A DNA stretch of 64,000 bases, taken from contig NZ_JAOYTH010000003.1 in the NCBI RefSeq assembly GCF_025847205.1, positions 62,001-126,000 of the forward strand, given 5' to 3'. Under the pieces are notes generated by a model, which did no database searches, was not told the DNA's origin, and saw only the letters and a list, made by a program, of their open reading frames with translations. Source of the DNA: Pararhizobium sp. YC-54 (lineage in GTDB: Bacteria; Pseudomonadota; Alphaproteobacteria; Rhizobiales; Rhizobiaceae). A program made the translations under genes and the position numbers. Every line of letters begins with the position of its first letter. Position 1 is the first letter of the stretch. This document shows, one piece after another, positions 18,870-27,530 of this stretch.

Positions 18870-21749
18870 ATGCCCCTCATCTCTGAAATCGACTTCGGCA
18901 CGCCTGCCTCCCGCTCGGAAAAAATGGTGACGCTGACCATCGACGGCAACGAGATCACCGTGCCGGAGGGCACCTCGATCATGCGCGCCTCGATGGAGGC
19001 CGGCATCGAGGTTCCAAAACTCTGCGCCACCGACATGATGGACTCCTTCGGCTCCTGCCGGCTCTGTCTCGTCGAAATCGAAGGCCGCGGCGGCATGCCC
19101 GCCTCCTGCACGACGCCAGTGGCACCCGGCATCAAGGTCTCCACCCAGACGCAGCGGCTGAAGGACGTGCGCCGCGGTGTCATGGAGCTCTATATTTCCG
19201 ACCACCCGCTCGACTGCCTGACCTGTGCGGCCAACGGCGATTGCGAGCTGCAGGACATGGCGGGTGCAGTGGGCCTGCGCGATGTGCGCTACGGCTATGA
19301 CGGCGACAACCACGTCAAGGCACGCAATGACGGAGCGATCAACATCAAGTGGTCGCCAAAGGACGAAACCAACCCCTATTTCACCTTCGACCCGGCCAAA
19401 TGTATCGTCTGTTCGCGGTGCGTGCGGGCCTGCGAAGAGGTTCAGGGCACGTTCGCGCTGACGATCGAGGGACGCGGTTTCGACAGCCGTGTCTCGGCCG
19501 GCATGCATGAGGATTTCCTCTCCTCGGAATGCGTCTCCTGCGGCGCCTGCGTGCAGGCCTGCCCGACCGCGACGCTCATCGAAAAATCGGTCATCGAGAT
19601 CGGCCAGCCGGAACATTCGCTCGTCACCACCTGCGCCTATTGCGGCGTCGGCTGCTCGTTCAAGGCGGAAATGCGCGGCGAAGAGCTGGTCCGCATGGTC
19701 CCGTGGAAGGACGGCCAGGCCAATCGCGGCCATTCCTGCGTCAAGGGCCGCTTCGCCTATGGCTATTCGACCCACAAGGAACGCATCCTCAATCCGATGA
19801 TCCGCGAGAAGATCAGCGATCCCTGGCGCGAAGTGAGCTGGGAAGAGGCGCTCGCCCATACGGCCGCCGAGTTCCGCCGCCTTCAATATCAATACGGCCG
19901 CGATTCGGTCGGCGGCATCACCTCGTCGCGCTGCACCAATGAAGAGACCTATCTCGTCCAGAAGCTGGTGCGCGCCGGTTTCGGCAACAACAACGTCGAT
20001 ACCTGCGCCCGCGTCTGCCATTCGCCGACCGGCTACGGTCTCGGCGCTACTTTCGGAACCTCGGCCGGTACGCAGAATTTCGATTCGGTCGAGCATACCG
20101 ATGTCGTCATGATCATCGGCGCCAATCCGACCGATGGGCATCCGGTCTTTGCTTCGCGGCTGAAGAAGCGGCTGCGCCAGGGTGCAAAGCTGATCGTCGT
20201 CGATCCACGCCGCATCGACATGGTGTCCTCGCCGCACGTCAAGGCATCGCATCATCTGCCGCTGCGCCCCGGCACCAATGTCGCCGTCGTCACCTCGCTG
20301 GCGCATGTCATCGTCACCGAAGGCCTCTACGACGAAAAATTCATCCGCGAGCGCTGCGACTGGTCCGAGTTCGAGGATTGGGCGGCCTTCGTCGCCGAGC
20401 CGCATCACAGCCCGGAAGAAGTCGAAAAACTCTCAGGCGTGCCGGCCGAGGAAATCCGCGGTGCCGCCCGGCTGTTTGCCACCGGCGGCAATGGCTCGAT
20501 CTATTACGGCCTCGGCGTCACCGAGCACAGCCAGGGCTCGACCACGGTCATGGCGATCGCCAACCTTGCCATGGCGACCGGCAATATCGGCCGTCCCGGC
20601 GTCGGCGTAAATCCGCTGCGCGGCCAGAACAACGTCCAGGGCTCCTGCGACATGGGTTCCTTCCCGCATGAACTGCCGGGCTATCGCCACGTCTCCGACG
20701 ACGCGACGCGCGACATCTTCGAAAAGCTCTGGGGCGTGACCATCTCCAACGAGCCGGGCCTCAGAATCCCCAACATGCTGGATGCCGCCGTCGATGGCTC
20801 GTTCAAGGGCATCTACATCCAGGGCGAGGACATCCTGCAATCCGATCCGGACACCAAGCATGTCTCGGCGGGTCTGGCCGCGATGGAATGCGTCGTCGTG
20901 CAGGACCTGTTCCTGAATGAAACCGCAAACTATGCCCATGTCTTTCTGCCGGGCTCGACCTTCCTCGAAAAGGACGGCACCTTCACCAATGCCGAGCGCC
21001 GCATCAACCGGGTCCGCAAGGTGATGACGCCGCGCAACGGCTATGCCGACTGGGAAGTGACCCAGAATCTGGCAAAGGCGATGGGGCTCGACTGGAACTA
21101 TACCCATCCGTCCGAGATCATGGACGAGATCGCCGCGACGACGCCGAGCTTTGCCATGGTCTCCTACTCCTATCTCGAAAAGATGGGCTCGGTGCAGTGG
21201 CCCTGCAACGAGAAGGCGCCGCTCGGTTCGCCGATCATGCACGTCAACGGCTTCGTGCGCGGCAAGGGCAAGTTCATCCGCACCGAATATGTCGCGACCG
21301 ACGAAAAGACCGGCCCGCGCTTCCCGCTGCTGCTGACCACCGGCCGCATCCTGTCGCAGTACAATGTCGGCGCCCAGACGCGGCGCACCGACAATGTGGT
21401 CTGGCACGAAGAGGACCGGCTGGAAATCCATCCCAACGATGCCGAGCTGCGCGGCGTGCACGATGGCAGCTGGGTGAAGCTGATGAGCCGCGCCGGCGAT
21501 ACGACGCTGCGCGCCCTGATCACCGAACGCGTCGCGCCCGGCGTCGTCTACACCACCTTCCACCACCCGACGACACAGGCGAACGTCATCACCACCGACT
21601 TCTCCGACTGGGCAACCAACTGTCCGGAATACAAGGTAACCGCGGTGCAGGTCTCGCCGTCGAACGGGCCGTCGCAATGGCAGGTCGACTACGACGAACA
21701 GGCCCGCCAGTCCCGCCGCATCGCCGGCAAGATGGAGGCCGCGGAGTAG
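18870..21749 (+). CDS. fdsA: NAD-dependent formate dehydrogenase alpha (catalytic) subunit
   Basis: A 959-residue molybdenum enzyme oxidising formate to CO2. From the N-terminus: a [2Fe-2S] ferredoxin domain (MMDSFGSCRLCLVEIEG), the NuoG-like His/Cys cluster segment (DHPLDCLTCAANGDCEL), two [4Fe-4S] motifs (CIVCSRCVRAC and CVSCGACVQAC), the CAYCGVGC cluster next to bis-MGD, and the Mo ligand Cys in CARVCHSPTG (Cys, not selenocysteine). The C-terminal region is the molybdopterin-binding barrel. ATG 18870 follows AGGAGG; earlier in-frame starts lie in repeat DNA. Confidence 0.96.
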   Translation: MPLISEIDFGTPASRSEKMVTLTIDGNEITVPEGTSIMRASMEAGIEVPKLCATDMMDSFGSCRLCLVEIEGRGGMPASCTTPVAPGIKVSTQTQRLKDVRRGVMELYISDHPLDCLTCAANGDCELQDMAGAVGLRDVRYGYDGDNHVKARNDGAINIKWSPKDETNPYFTFDPAKCIVCSRCVRACEEVQGTFALTIEGRGFDSRVSAGMHEDFLSSECVSCGACVQACPTATLIEKSVIEIGQPEHSLVTTCAYCGVGCSFKAEMRGEELVRMVPWKDGQANRGHSCVKGRFAYGYSTHKERILNPMIREKISDPWREVSWEEALAHTAAEFRRLQYQYGRDSVGGITSSRCTNEETYLVQKLVRAGFGNNNVDTCARVCHSPTGYGLGATFGTSAGTQNFDSVEHTDVVMIIGANPTDGHPVFASRLKKRLRQGAKLIVVDPRRIDMVSSPHVKASHHLPLRPGTNVAVVTSLAHVIVTEGLYDEKFIRERCDWSEFEDWAAFVAEPHHSPEEVEKLSGVPAEEIRGAARLFATGGNGSIYYGLGVTEHSQGSTTVMAIANLAMATGNIGRPGVGVNPLRGQNNVQGSCDMGSFPHELPGYRHVSDDATRDIFEKLWGVTISNEPGLRIPNMLDAAVDGSFKGIYIQGEDILQSDPDTKHVSAGLAAMECVVVQDLFLNETANYAHVFLPGSTFLEKDGTFTNAERRINRVRKVMTPRNGYADWEVTQNLAKAMGLDWNYTHPSEIMDEIAATTPSFAMVSYSYLEKMGSVQWPCNEKAPLGSPIMHVNGFVRGKGKFIRTEYVATDEKTGPRFPLLLTTGRILSQYNVGAQTRRTDNVVWHEEDRLEIHPNDAELRGVHDGSWVKLMSRAGDTTLRALITERVAPGVVYTTFHHPTTQANVITTDFSDWATNCPEYKVTAVQVSPSNGPSQWQVDYDEQARQSRRIAGKMEAAE

Positions 21750-21769
21750 GTCATTGGCATGATGCGTTT

Positions 21770-21828
21770 GTGGCTCACCCCCCCTCTGTCCCTTCGGGAC
21801 ATCTCCCCCTCAAGGGGGGAGATTGGCT
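21770..21828 (+). repeat. intergenic mosaic element A, copy 3
   Basis: Same unit and orientation as copy 1: GGCTCACCCCCCCTCTGTCC, hairpin around CCCTTCGGG, then ATCTCCCCCTCAAGGGGGGA. Begins about 20 bases after the fdsA stop. Confidence 0.8.
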
Positions 21829-21847
21829 GGGGCATGCGCGGCACCTT

Positions 21848-21902
21848 CCCTCTTCTCCCCAGCGGGGAGAAGGTGCCCGAAGGGCGGATGAGGGGGCGGT
21901 TC
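21848..21902 (-). repeat. intergenic mosaic element B, copy 1
   Basis: CCCTCTTCTCCCCAGCGGGG palindrome followed by a small hairpin (GCCCGAAGGGC) and GGATGAGGGGGCGG. It is the inverted form of copy 2 at 22003-22060 and of the element near 39842-39895. Confidence 0.75.
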
Positions 21903-22002
21903 GGCATATGCTGAGATCATCCATCATCCCCTCGATAAGCTCATCGCTTTTCTCTGCAGAACAGGATTGTGTGTCGAAAAAGCTTTCCCGAAAAATTGCT
22001 TC

Positions 22003-22060
22003 GCCCCCCTCATCCGGCGCTGCGCGCCTCCTTCTCCCCGCCGGGGAGAAGAGGAGCGGT
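22003..22060 (+). repeat. intergenic mosaic element B, copy 2, supplying the fdhD ribosome site
   Basis: CCCCCCTCATCCGGCGCTGC, then CTTCTCCCCGCCGGGGAGAA and GAGGAGCGG. Together with elements A3 and B1 it fills the 316-base gap between fdsA and fdhD. Its 3' edge (AGGAG at 22052-22056) is the only visible Shine-Dalgarno for fdhD, nine bases before the ATG. Confidence 0.75.
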
Positions 22061-22065
22061 CGCCC

Positions 22066-22893
22066 ATGACCCCGTTCAAACTCACCCAAAAGGTCCCCGA
22101 GACCGCCCGCCGCAACGGCAAACTCGATGCCGGCTCCCGCGTCGTGCCCGAGGAAACCCCGATCGCCTTTTCCTATGGCGGCTCGACCCATGCGGTGATG
22201 ATGGCAACGCCCGGTGATTTCGAGGATTTCGCGGTGGGGTTCAGCCTGACGGAAGGGATCATCACCAATCCCTCCGAAATCGAGACGATCGAAGCCGCTC
22301 CCGACGACAAGGGCATCGACCTGCAGATCGTCCTCAAGGATGAGCAGAGCGACGCGCTCACCGCTCGCCGCCGCCATATGGCAGGACCCGTTGGCTGCGG
22401 GCTGTGCGGCATCGAATCGATCGAGCAGGCGGTGCGCAAGACGCCTTCGGTTTCAGCTTCGCCGCTGCGGCTGACGGAAGAGCAGATCGTCGAGGCCGTT
22501 GCACTGCTGAACGGTCAGCAACCCCTACATTTCGAAACCCGCGCCGTGCATGGCGCCGGCTTCTATGTGCCAGGCAAGGGGCTGATCGCGGTGCGCGAGG
22601 ATGTCGGCCGGCACAATGCGCTGGACAAGCTGGTGGGCGCAGCCGCGCGGGCCGGTTACACCGGCGCAAGCGGCGCCGTCGTCGTCACCAGCCGGGTTTC
22701 CGTTGAGATGGTGCAGAAGACCGCCATCATCGGCAGCCCGTTCATCATCGCCATTTCCGCGCCGACAGCCCTTGCCATCCGCACGGCCGAGGAGGCCGGC
22801 ATGACGCTGATCGCGCTGGTGCGCGGCGCGGAGTTCGAGATTTTCACCCATTCAGACCGTATCCAGTCCGGAGCCATCGCCGATGTCGCTTGA
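22066..22893 (+). CDS. fdhD: formate dehydrogenase sulfurtransferase FdhD (FdsC)
   Basis: A 275-residue maturation factor that delivers sulfur to the Mo cofactor of formate dehydrogenase. The conserved catalytic cysteine pair is in GPVGCGLCGIES; GKGLIAVREDVGRHNALDKL is the family signature in the second half. ATG 22066 has AGGAG provided by a mosaic repeat. The 3' end overlaps fdsD by 11 bases. Confidence 0.95.
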   Translation: MTPFKLTQKVPETARRNGKLDAGSRVVPEETPIAFSYGGSTHAVMMATPGDFEDFAVGFSLTEGIITNPSEIETIEAAPDDKGIDLQIVLKDEQSDALTARRRHMAGPVGCGLCGIESIEQAVRKTPSVSASPLRLTEEQIVEAVALLNGQQPLHFETRAVHGAGFYVPGKGLIAVREDVGRHNALDKLVGAAARAGYTGASGAVVVTSRVSVEMVQKTAIIGSPFIIAISAPTALAIRTAEEAGMTLIALVRGAEFEIFTHSDRIQSGAIADVA

Positions 22894-23179
22894 TAACACC
22901 AATGGCAAACTCGTCCGCATGGCGAACCAGATCGCCACCTTCTTCAAGTCGCAGCCCGAAGCCGAGCGCATTCAGGGCGTGGCGACCCATATCAACAAGT
23001 TCTGGGAGCCGCGCATGCGCAAGGCGTTCTTTGAACTCGTCGAACAAGGCGATGCCGGCTTCGACCCGATCGTGATCTCGGCTGCCGCCATCATCAAGCG
23101 GCCGGGCGGCCCGGCGCAACCTTCCGAAGCGTCCGAACACATCGATTCGGCCATGCTGGAGGCTGGCTTCAGCGATTGA
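22883..23179 (+). CDS. fdsD: formate dehydrogenase delta subunit
   Basis: A 98-residue soluble protein matching the small FdsD subunit in size, position and sequence style (ATHINKFWEPRMRKAFFELV). FdsD is needed for a fully active or stable FdsABG complex in other bacteria. The start overlaps the fdhD end, so the last two genes are translationally coupled. An inverted repeat follows the stop. Confidence 0.93.
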   Translation: MSLDNTNGKLVRMANQIATFFKSQPEAERIQGVATHINKFWEPRMRKAFFELVEQGDAGFDPIVISAAAIIKRPGGPAQPSEASEHIDSAMLEAGFSD

Positions 23180-23185
23180 TCCGCA

Positions 23186-23225
23186 GCATAATTCCCTAAA
23201 TCGATTCCGATTTAAGGAATTATGC
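23186..23225. repeat. inverted repeat downstream of fdsD
   Basis: 18-base arms GCATAATTCCCTAAATCG and CGATTTAAGGAATTATGC with one mismatch and an ATTC loop, seven bases after the fdsD stop. The motif resembles a recurrent palindrome in rhizobial intergenic DNA. No T-tract follows; it may stabilise the mRNA end or act as a weak terminator. Confidence 0.7.
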
Positions 23226-23268
23226 GGGTCGCGCCGTGTTTCCTCGACGACAAACAAGGAACATCGAC

Positions 23269-23979
23269 GTGGCGCCATCCCCGGACACATCGCAGATTTT
23301 ACCGTCCAATATCCTTGAGAACCGTGATCTTGATCGCTCAGCGGTCGAGGCGCTCTCGAAAAGCGGACTGCCGCACAAGCTCATAGGCTGTGTCCTCGAA
23401 GGGGCCGATCTTTCGCGCTTGATCATGGACGGCTGGGTGTTCGAGGCCTGCAATGTCAAGCAAGCCAATTTCACCGGGGCAAAACTGAGCGCCACCGTCT
23501 GGTCGTGCTGCAAGGGTGGCCTTGCCGATTTCACCGGTTCCGATCTGTCCGAGAGCAGAATCGAGGGCTGCGACTTCAACAACAGCAATTTCAGGGGCAC
23601 GACGCTGACCGGCACTCAATTTGACCGCTGCAAGCTGACGGGAGCAAACCTGTCCGAGGCCAAAACGCTCAACCTGGCCTTCAACGAAACACGCCTGGCC
23701 GACGCCCGATTACCCGGTCTCTCGTTTCGAAAGGCCCGCCTGAACGGTCTCGACTTCCAGATGGCAGACCTGAAAAAATGTGATTTTCGCGACGCGGTGT
23801 TTCAGGACTGCAGCCTGCGAGACGCCAATCTTGCCGATTGCCGGTTCGAGGGCGCCGACCTTCGCGGCGCCGATCTCGGCGGCATCCGCCTGCTGAATGC
23901 CAAACAATTCAAGGGCGCCACCATTTCGCGCGATCAGGCGGGGCAATTGCTGGCTGAACTGGGGTTGAAGGTCCGGTAG
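23269..23979 (+). CDS. pentapeptide-repeat protein
   Basis: About 236 residues. From residue 40 onward the sequence is a run of five-residue units of the A(D/N)LXX type (GADLS, QANFT, GSDLS, GANLS, MADLK, DANLA, GADLR), predicted to form a right-handed quadrilateral beta-helix. I start it at GTG 23269 because AAGGA lies eight bases upstream; GTG 23236 overlaps the inverted repeat edge and lacks a ribosome site. Some members (Qnr, MfpA) mimic DNA and protect gyrase, but most have no known role. No clear link to the formate genes. Confidence 0.82.
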   Translation: MAPSPDTSQILPSNILENRDLDRSAVEALSKSGLPHKLIGCVLEGADLSRLIMDGWVFEACNVKQANFTGAKLSATVWSCCKGGLADFTGSDLSESRIEGCDFNNSNFRGTTLTGTQFDRCKLTGANLSEAKTLNLAFNETRLADARLPGLSFRKARLNGLDFQMADLKKCDFRDAVFQDCSLRDANLADCRFEGADLRGADLGGIRLLNAKQFKGATISRDQAGQLLAELGLKVR

Positions 23980-24079
23980 CAAAAAACAGGCCCTATCAAT
24001 ATTGTCCTTGGCTCATCCTGGCCTTGAAATGCAGCACGGGATAAGGGGCCGTGAGGGACGCACGTCGCCGGGCTGAACA

Positions 24080-24511
24080 TTACCTATTGATTCGCGTCGA
24101 CAGGATGATCGACGACAGCGTCTTTTCCACCCCATCGATCTCGCCGATCCGGTCGATGACGAGATCGAGCTCGCTGATCGACGACGCCGCGACAATGGCG
24201 ATCAGGTCGAAACTGCCGCTGACCGAATGCAGCGTCCGCACATCCTCGATAGCGTGCAGCTCCTGTGTCACCCGCCCGAGCGCCTTGGCCGCAAGCGTGA
24301 TCAGCACATGCGCCTTGACCAGCCCCTTTTCGAAATCATCCGACAGCCGCACGCCATAGCCGGCAATGATGCCGTCCCGCTCCAGCCGCTCAAGCTTTGC
24401 CTGCACCGTGGTGCGTGAAAGACCGAGTTTTCGCGCCAGCAATGCCGTCGGCATGCGGGCGTTCTCGCTGAGAATGGCCAGAAGCTGCCGGTCCTTGTCT
24501 GCCAACGTCAT
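24080..24511 (-). CDS. Lrp/AsnC-family regulator
   Basis: A 143-residue feast/famine regulator. Residues 1-60 are the helix-turn-helix (LARKLGLSRTTVQAKLERLE), residues 65-143 the RAM effector domain (LHSVSGSFDLIAIV). I chose ATG 24511 (MTLADKDRQL), with AAGGA eight bases upstream, over an ATG seven codons earlier that lies in a palindrome. It is divergent from a saccharopine/lysine dehydrogenase-like gene and probably controls it in response to an amino acid, perhaps lysine. Confidence 0.9.
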   Translation of the reverse strand: MTLADKDRQLLAILSENARMPTALLARKLGLSRTTVQAKLERLERDGIIAGYGVRLSDDFEKGLVKAHVLITLAAKALGRVTQELHAIEDVRTLHSVSGSFDLIAIVAASSISELDLVIDRIGEIDGVEKTLSSIILSTRINR

Positions 24512-24524
24512 TTTGATCATCCTT

Positions 24525-24541
24525 ATCGGCATAATGCCGAT
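24525..24541. promoter_or_regulatory. palindrome ATCGGCAT-A-ATGCCGAT, candidate Lrp operator
   Basis: A perfect 8-bp inverted repeat around a single base lies between the divergent Lrp and dehydrogenase genes, 13 bases from the chosen Lrp start. A related TGCCG/CGGCA repeat follows at 24535-24555. The position suits autoregulation and control of the divergent gene. Confidence 0.5.
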
Positions 24542-24635
24542 TGTTGTCCGGCATTTTTATCAGATCAGCGCTTCATATCAACTGCCAAAAAGCAGACAAT
24601 TGCCGCACAGACAGATTCATTCGGAGGACACACCC

Positions 24636-25739
24636 ATGAAAAACATCGTTGTCATCGGCGCCGGCAAAATCGGCTCGACCATCGCCCGCCTTCTCGCCCA
24701 TTCCGGCGATTACCAGGTCACGCTGGCCGACCGCAGCGCCGAACAGCTCGCCACGATCGAAAAGCACGACGCCATTTCGGTGACGGAAATCGACATCTCC
24801 GACAGCGCCGCCATGGTGTCCCTGCTGACCGGCAAGTTCGCCGTCCTTAGTGCCGCACCCTTCCACCTGACGATTGCGATTGCCGAAGCCGCATCCAAGG
24901 CCGGCGTGCACTATCTCGACCTGACCGAAGACGTCGAATCCACCCGCCACGTCAAGGCGATCGCCGAAACGGCCAACACCGCCTTCATCCCGCAGTGCGG
25001 CCTGGCGCCGGGCTTCATCTCCATCGTTGCCAATGATCTCGCCAGCCGCTTCGACACGCTCGACAGCGTGCGCATGCGCGTCGGCGCCCTGCCGCAGTAC
25101 CCGTCCAACGCTCTCAACTACAACCTGACCTGGAGCACCGACGGCGTCATCAACGAATATATCGAGCCCTGCGAAGCCATCGTCGAAGGCCAGCTGATCG
25201 AAGTGCCGGCGCTCGAGGAACGCGAAGAGTTCTCGCTCGACGGCGTCACCTATGAAGCCTTCAACACCTCGGGCGGCCTTGGCACGCTTTGCGAAACGCT
25301 GAAGGGCAAGGTTCGCACGCTCAACTACCGCACCATCCGTTATCCCGGCCATGCCGCGATCATGAAGGCGCTTCTGAACGACCTCGGCCTGCGTCATCGC
25401 CGCGAAGTTTTGAAGGACATCTTCGAAAACTCGCTGCCCTCGACCATGCAGGACGTGGTCATCATCTTCGTCACGGTCTCCGGCCGCAAGGAAGGCCGCC
25501 TGGTGCAGGAAACCTACGCCAACAAGGTCTACAGCGCCGTTGTTGCCGGCCGCATGATGAGCGCCATCCAGATCACCACGGCAACCAGCATCTGCGCCGT
25601 TCTCGACATGCTGGCCAAGGGCGAACTGCCGGCCAAGGGCTTCATCCGCCAGGAAGAGATCGGCCTTGACGCCTTCCTCAAGAGCCGCTTCGGCCACCAC
25701 TACGAACAGCGAGCCTACGCCGACAAGCTGGCTGGCTGA
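24636..25739 (+). CDS. saccharopine dehydrogenase family protein, possibly lysine 6-dehydrogenase
   Basis: A 367-residue NAD(P)-dependent enzyme. VIGAGKIGSTIARLL is the N-terminal Rossmann motif, followed by AAPFHLTIAIAEAA and CGLAPGFISIVANDLA as in saccharopine dehydrogenase and related enzymes. ATG 24636 follows GGAGG. The predicted mass of about 39-40 kDa fits the lysine 6-dehydrogenase described biochemically from Agrobacterium tumefaciens, which opens lysine catabolism through aminoadipate semialdehyde. A saccharopine-type reaction is the alternative. Divergent Lrp control supports an amino-acid role. A strong terminator follows. Confidence 0.85.
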   Translation: MKNIVVIGAGKIGSTIARLLAHSGDYQVTLADRSAEQLATIEKHDAISVTEIDISDSAAMVSLLTGKFAVLSAAPFHLTIAIAEAASKAGVHYLDLTEDVESTRHVKAIAETANTAFIPQCGLAPGFISIVANDLASRFDTLDSVRMRVGALPQYPSNALNYNLTWSTDGVINEYIEPCEAIVEGQLIEVPALEEREEFSLDGVTYEAFNTSGGLGTLCETLKGKVRTLNYRTIRYPGHAAIMKALLNDLGLRHRREVLKDIFENSLPSTMQDVVIIFVTVSGRKEGRLVQETYANKVYSAVVAGRMMSAIQITTATSICAVLDMLAKGELPAKGFIRQEEIGLDAFLKSRFGHHYEQRAYADKLAG

Positions 25740-25773
25740 CCCGCGGGGATAAAAAGACCAAGAAACCGCACCC

Positions 25774-25804
25774 GCCCGGGATTGAAAAATCCCGGGCTTT
25801 TTTT
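25774..25804 (+). terminator. intrinsic terminator
   Basis: GCCCGGGATT and its complement with a GAAA loop, followed by seven T. It ends the dehydrogenase transcript and lies between two convergent genes. Confidence 0.93.
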
Positions 25805-25831
25805 GTTTTGCGATGGGCAATCCGGAACCGG

Positions 25832-27259
25832 TTAGGTCCGGCCGAACTCGTCATCCAGCCGAATAATATCGTCATCCTCAAGATAGGATCCGGTCTGTAC
25901 TTCGATCAGTTCCAGCGCGATCTTGCCGGGATTGGTCAGACGGTGGACGACGCCCTGCGGGATATAGACCGATTCGTTTTCATGCAGCAGCCGCGTCTCG
26001 CCGTTAATGGTGATCTCGGCTGTGCCACGCACGACGATCCAGTGCTCCGACCGGTGATGATGCTTCTGCAGCGAGATCTTGCGGCCCGGCGTCACATGCA
26101 GGCGCTTGACCTCGAAGCGCTCGCCGCTCAACACCGACGCGACAGCGCCCCATGGGCGATAGGAGGTCGGGTGGTTTTCCGTCAGCCCCCGCGTTTTCAC
26201 AGAAAGCGCCAGCTGCTTAACGATCTCTCCGACATTCTGGCTGTCTTCCATGCGCCCGACATAGACGGCGTCCTCGCTGGCGATAACGGCGACATCATCC
26301 AGGCCCTGAACCGCAAGATGGATATCGCGCGACAGGACCAGAGAATTGCGCGTGTCGTTGACGGTTGCCTTCTCGCCGACGACGTTGCCGGCCTCGTCCT
26401 TCTCGCCGATCGCCCAGACGCTGTCCCAGCTGCCAAGATCGGACCAGCGGAACGACGACGGTACGACGGCGGCATGCGGCGTGTTCTCGAACACGGCATA
26501 GTCGACCGAGATATCCGGCGCCTGCGAGAACGACGCTTCATCCAGACGGTCGAAATCGAGGTCGCGCTCAGCACCCTGGATCGCCCGTTGCGCGGCATCA
26601 TAAACTGCCGGTGAATAGCGCAGGATTTCCGCGAGGAACTGCCCGACGGGCAGCATGAACATCCCTGAGTTCCAGAGATAGCGCCCACTTGCCAAAAGCT
26701 CTTCCGCCCGCTCGCGATCCGGCTTTTCGACGAAGCGGGCAACGGTTTTGGCGCCCGTTTCGAGATCATCACCCATTTCGATATAGCCGTAGCCGGTTGC
26801 CGGCTCCGTGGGTTTGATCCCGAAGGTCACAAGCTTGCCTGTCTGTGCTGTCTCCTGCGCGATGCGGATGCAATCGAAATAGTGCGCGCCGGCATCGATC
26901 TCGTGGTCGGAGGCCAGCACCTGCATGATGGCATCATCGCCATGTTCGCGCAGCACGACGAAGGCGGCCGCTGCAAGCGCCGGCGCGGTGTTGCGGGCGA
27001 CCGGTTCCAAAAGGATGCTCGACAGCGGCGCATCGAGCGCACGGGCCTGCTCGGCAACGATGAAGCGGAACTCGGCGTTCGTTACCACGATGGCCGGCGC
27101 GTATCGCTCCTGGTCAAAAACCCGCTGCAGGGTTTTCTGGAACAGCGAGTGATCGCCGAGGAACTGGAGAAACTGCTTGGGCGCCGCTGCGCGTGACAGC
27201 GGCCAAAGCCGCGTTCCCTTGCCGCCGGCCATGATGACCGGCACGATCTTCGAAGCCAT
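25832..27259 (-). CDS. manC: mannose-1-phosphate guanylyltransferase / mannose-6-phosphate isomerase
   Basis: A 475-residue bifunctional enzyme of GDP-mannose synthesis. The N-terminal nucleotidyltransferase has AGGKGTRLWPLSR and PKQFL; the C-terminal cupin (residues about 350-475) has HHHRSEHWIVVRGTAEI and carries isomerase activity. GDP-mannose feeds exopolysaccharide and LPS. I start at ATG 27259 (MASKIVPV) with GAGG six bases upstream; TTG 27283 is less likely. The gene appears to be monocistronic. Confidence 0.93.
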   Translation of the reverse strand: MASKIVPVIMAGGKGTRLWPLSRAAAPKQFLQFLGDHSLFQKTLQRVFDQERYAPAIVVTNAEFRFIVAEQARALDAPLSSILLEPVARNTAPALAAAAFVVLREHGDDAIMQVLASDHEIDAGAHYFDCIRIAQETAQTGKLVTFGIKPTEPATGYGYIEMGDDLETGAKTVARFVEKPDRERAEELLASGRYLWNSGMFMLPVGQFLAEILRYSPAVYDAAQRAIQGAERDLDFDRLDEASFSQAPDISVDYAVFENTPHAAVVPSSFRWSDLGSWDSVWAIGEKDEAGNVVGEKATVNDTRNSLVLSRDIHLAVQGLDDVAVIASEDAVYVGRMEDSQNVGEIVKQLALSVKTRGLTENHPTSYRPWGAVASVLSGERFEVKRLHVTPGRKISLQKHHHRSEHWIVVRGTAEITINGETRLLHENESVYIPQGVVHRLTNPGKIALELIEVQTGSYLEDDDIIRLDDEFGRT

Positions 27260-27484
27260 GCGCACCCTCTTATCTCCTGTCAAACCATAGGCCTAAATCT
27301 CAAAAACGCCTGCGACGGGCAAAGCCTAACGAAAAACGAGGGCATGTAAAATCATTTCGCAGATGCGAGCGTTCGTAAAATCAAAGCGTCAACGCAGCAA
27401 AACATTGATGGTGGAAAGAAAAGGCCTGCTGCGCGGGAGCACAAGGCATATCGCTGCCGCGATCCCAGCCATTATGAAGGCAAT

Positions 27485-27508
27485 AAAAAACCCGCCGAAG
27501 CGGGTTTT
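27485..27508 (-). terminator. intrinsic terminator of the atp operon
   Basis: On the minus strand AAAACCCGC, loop TTCG, GCGGGTTTTTT. It begins about 20 bases after the atpC stop. Confidence 0.93.
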
Positions 27509-27530
27509 GAAAATGGTCCGGAAGGCCCGA

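Noticed and set aside
18870..21749. Selenocysteine formate dehydrogenase
   Set aside because: The Mo ligand is Cys in CARVCHSPTG; no in-frame TGA.
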